This document shows positions 33,044 to 34,013 of a stretch of 34,013 nucleotides of DNA, piece after piece. Below the pieces are notes generated by a model. The model did no database searches, was not told where the DNA came from, and was given only the letters and a program-made list of their open reading frames with translations. Within the stretch, counting starts at the first letter, position 1; each line of letters opens with the position of its first letter. Position numbers and translations under genes: made by a program. The stretch is taken from positions 1 to 34,013 of the forward strand of contig NZ_NRTA01000040.1 of assembly GCF_002286735.1 (NCBI RefSeq). The letters are read 5' to 3'. Source of the DNA: Leptolyngbya sp. BC1307. Lineage in GTDB: Bacteria; Cyanobacteriota; Cyanobacteriia; Phormidesmidales; Phormidesmidaceae.

Positions 33044-33108
33044 GCTACCCACTGCTCATAAGCAGTATTCGCAAAAATGGTTTGCTCGCTGAGAAACTTC
33101 TCGCCTGA
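33040..33108 (+). pseudogene. RelE/ParE toxin stub, truncated after ~7 residues
   Basis: ATG 33040 overlaps the antitoxin stop (ATGA). The first residues MSYPLLI fit the start of RelE-type toxins of this family (M-x-Y-P-L-x-I/F). From about 33056 the sequence is the antisense of the HNH remnant, so the remaining codons to the TGA at 33108 are not toxin-derived. A deletion or recombination joined the two genes here. Confidence 0.6.
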
Positions 33109-33142
33109 GGATAAGCGGAATTTTATTTGGCTTAGGCGGCAT
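33056..33142 (-). pseudogene. HNH endonuclease, truncated at CEYC (module copy 3)
   Basis: 28 codons from ATG 33142, overlapping the end of the antitoxin-like gene by 11 nt. The peptide MPPKPNKIPLI then LRREVSQRANHFCEYC fits L-R-[RQ]-x-V-x2-R-A-x3-C-E-Y-C exactly, followed by L and TGA at 33056-33058. The break point coincides with the truncation of the RelE stub on the opposite strand. Confidence 0.75.
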
Positions 33143-33536
33143 TGCTAGGCTGCGAAGGCGCTCGTAGCTGACGATTTAGGCTTATCAGGTCAATGTTCCG
33201 TAGCTTTGCTAGCGCCATCAACGCGGCTAACCTATCAGCTCTGTATTACTCTAGAAGATCTTCATAGCAAATGAGTTCTTGATGCTCAGTTTCGCTCAGC
33301 TTGTACTATGCAGAGCGATCGCGTAAATCATTGAGTCTGATTTGCTCAGCTTCAGGCAGTTGCCTTTGAATGATATCGGCTAACTTACCTTCTTCTTCCA
33401 CAGCGCCCTGCTCAGGCAGCTCTACCAGCAGCTCTAAAAGCTGCACAGCAGTAGGCAGGTTTTCCTGAGGTATTCGTTCGATCAGCGAGAGCGCTTTTTG
33501 CCGGTCATTTTGTCGGGGGTCTGTATGGGAAGACAT
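33132..33536 (-). pseudogene. Antitoxin-like partner of HNH (module copy 3) with two in-frame stops
   Basis: From ATG 33536 (ATG 33548 also possible) one frame runs 134 codons to TAA 33132-33134, the normal length for the family. Two stop codons interrupt it: TAG at 33306-33308 and TAA at 33246-33248. Both lie in register: RLNDLRDRSA-stop-YKLSETEHQELICYEDLLE-stop-YRADRLAALMALAKLRN continues the same domain, including the L-x8-LS-x2-E-x9-L spacing shared with copies 1 and 2. Each stop is one C-to-T change from a Gln codon. I call it a pseudogene; the conservation after both stops shows the damage is recent. Confidence 0.8.
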
Positions 33537-33574
33537 GCTGCAATCCAATCATCTGAATAGATATTTTAGCAAAA

Positions 33575-33916
33575 TCAGCATCGTACCTGATAGTTGGTTT
33601 GCTGTCCGCCTGCCATTGGCATGGGCTCTCCTTTGCGCAGCAGGTCGATTTCTATGAGGTGGGTGGCGCTGCTTAACACGGCCTGTCTTTTTGCCAGGTA
33701 CTTTCGTCGTCCGTTGCCGCTCTGCTTGTTGCTGGGCGATCGCACTTCTATCACGGTTAATACTCGCTGAGTGGCAATTTCCCTGATTTCTAAGTAACGC
33801 TCGCGTCTTTCTAAGGGCATGGGTAGCGTCACCTGCGAGTCTATATATACTCGGGTTTCGACGGCGGCTCTGTATTTGGGTAGTAGCTGAGGGTTCAGAG
33901 ATCTGGCAATTTCGAC
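33575..33916 (-). pseudogene. DUF4058 remnant, internally deleted and truncated
   Basis: The frame has the DUF4058 N-terminal block (ARSLNPQLLPKYRAAVETRVYI) joined directly to the C-terminal half (VTLPMPLERRERYLEIREI, TVIEVRSPSNK, KRQAVLSSATHLIEIDLLRKGEPMP). About 60 residues that normally lie between are missing. The protein ends at NYQVRC where the family continues another ~60 residues. The true N-terminus is replaced by the element end at 33917-34013. DUF4058 is a cyanobacterial family of unknown function. Confidence 0.7.
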
Positions 33917-34013
33917 TTTGACTACTCCCCGCTCTGAAGAGACGGGGATTCCCCGGTTACCCAGAGAGTTTCCTGTTTCATAGCAGTTGCCTTCAAAGCT
34001 AATGCTTATCGGG
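33917..34013 (-). mobile_element. Probable IS200/IS605 right end with tnpB 3' fragment (partial)
   Basis: Minus strand read from the edge: an open frame with GNCYETGNSLGNRGIPVSSE, resembling the C-terminal tail of cyanobacterial TnpB. Then comes CCCCG-TCTCT-TC-AGAG-CGGGG (33927-33947), an imperfect hairpin with one bulged base, as in the subterminal hairpins recognised by IS200/IS605 transposase. The element body is outside the window. The call rests on remembered sequence features and the hairpin; a plain fortuitous hairpin is possible. Confidence 0.45.

Noticed and set aside
18837-33075. 15-mer aagcagtattcgcaa shared between 18.84 and 33.06 kb
   Set aside because: About one such match is expected by chance in 34 kb. 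It lies in the antisense of the CEYC codons of two HNH copies, so homology of those genes explains it.
1-34013. CRISPR array, rRNA or tRNA genes
   Set aside because: No regularly spaced repeat-spacer series, rRNA-like sequence or convincing tRNA was found on either strand.

Overview
This window is chromosomal DNA of a cyanobacterium, most likely a filamentous or Leptolyngbya/Synechococcales-type one. The HIP1 octamer GCGATCGC is scattered through it, and it carries ndhD of the NDH-1 complex, a CrtW-type carotenoid ketolase, DUF4327, Uma2 and PTPA-type PEP-CTERM genes. Both ends cut genes: a secreted glycine-rich/Calx-beta/DUF4114 protein on the left, and what looks like an IS200/IS605 end fused to a DUF4058 remnant on the right.

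Left half (1-18.6 kb): ordinary housekeeping and accessory genes. After the secreted protein comes a minus-strand run: a 39-residue membrane protein, a DEDDh exonuclease, an aldo/keto reductase, a CPA1 Na+/H+ antiporter, a methyltransferase, Ppx/GppA, DUF1499 and CrtW. Then follow HugZ, DUF4327, a TGS-less threonyl-tRNA synthetase (thrS), homoserine kinase (thrB), ndhD, a GNAT acetyltransferase and a four-helix membrane protein.

Middle (19.4-28.3 kb): the tldD-tldE (pmbA) protease pair. Next is an exopolysaccharide block: a Wzc-like copolymerase/kinase and a Wza-like export protein on the minus strand, and a WecG/TagA/CpsF glycosyltransferase on the plus strand. A 1.26-kb non-coding stretch separates the divergent halves.

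Right third plus one island near 18.7-19.3 kb: a graveyard of toxin-antitoxin-like modules and small mobile DNA. The most striking feature is one two-gene module present three times, always on the minus strand (18.7-19.3, 29.8-30.1 and 33.06-33.54 kb). Its first gene is a small helical protein sharing a leucine/acid spacing pattern. Its second is an HNH endonuclease whose N-terminus always fits L-R-[RQ]-x-V-x2-R-A-x3-C-E-Y-C. In two copies the genes overlap by ATGA and in the third by 11 nt. All three endonuclease genes are broken, in three different ways. I propose this as an HNH toxin-antitoxin-like or defence module that has been repeatedly inactivated.

Around these copies lie a HEPN-MNT pair, Uma2, a RelB-type antitoxin whose toxin is cut off, an antitoxin/PIN remnant, a transposase remnant interrupted by a 139-bp MITE-like element with flanking repeats, and several hairpin repeats. 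Functions come from motifs and remembered families; no database search was possible.
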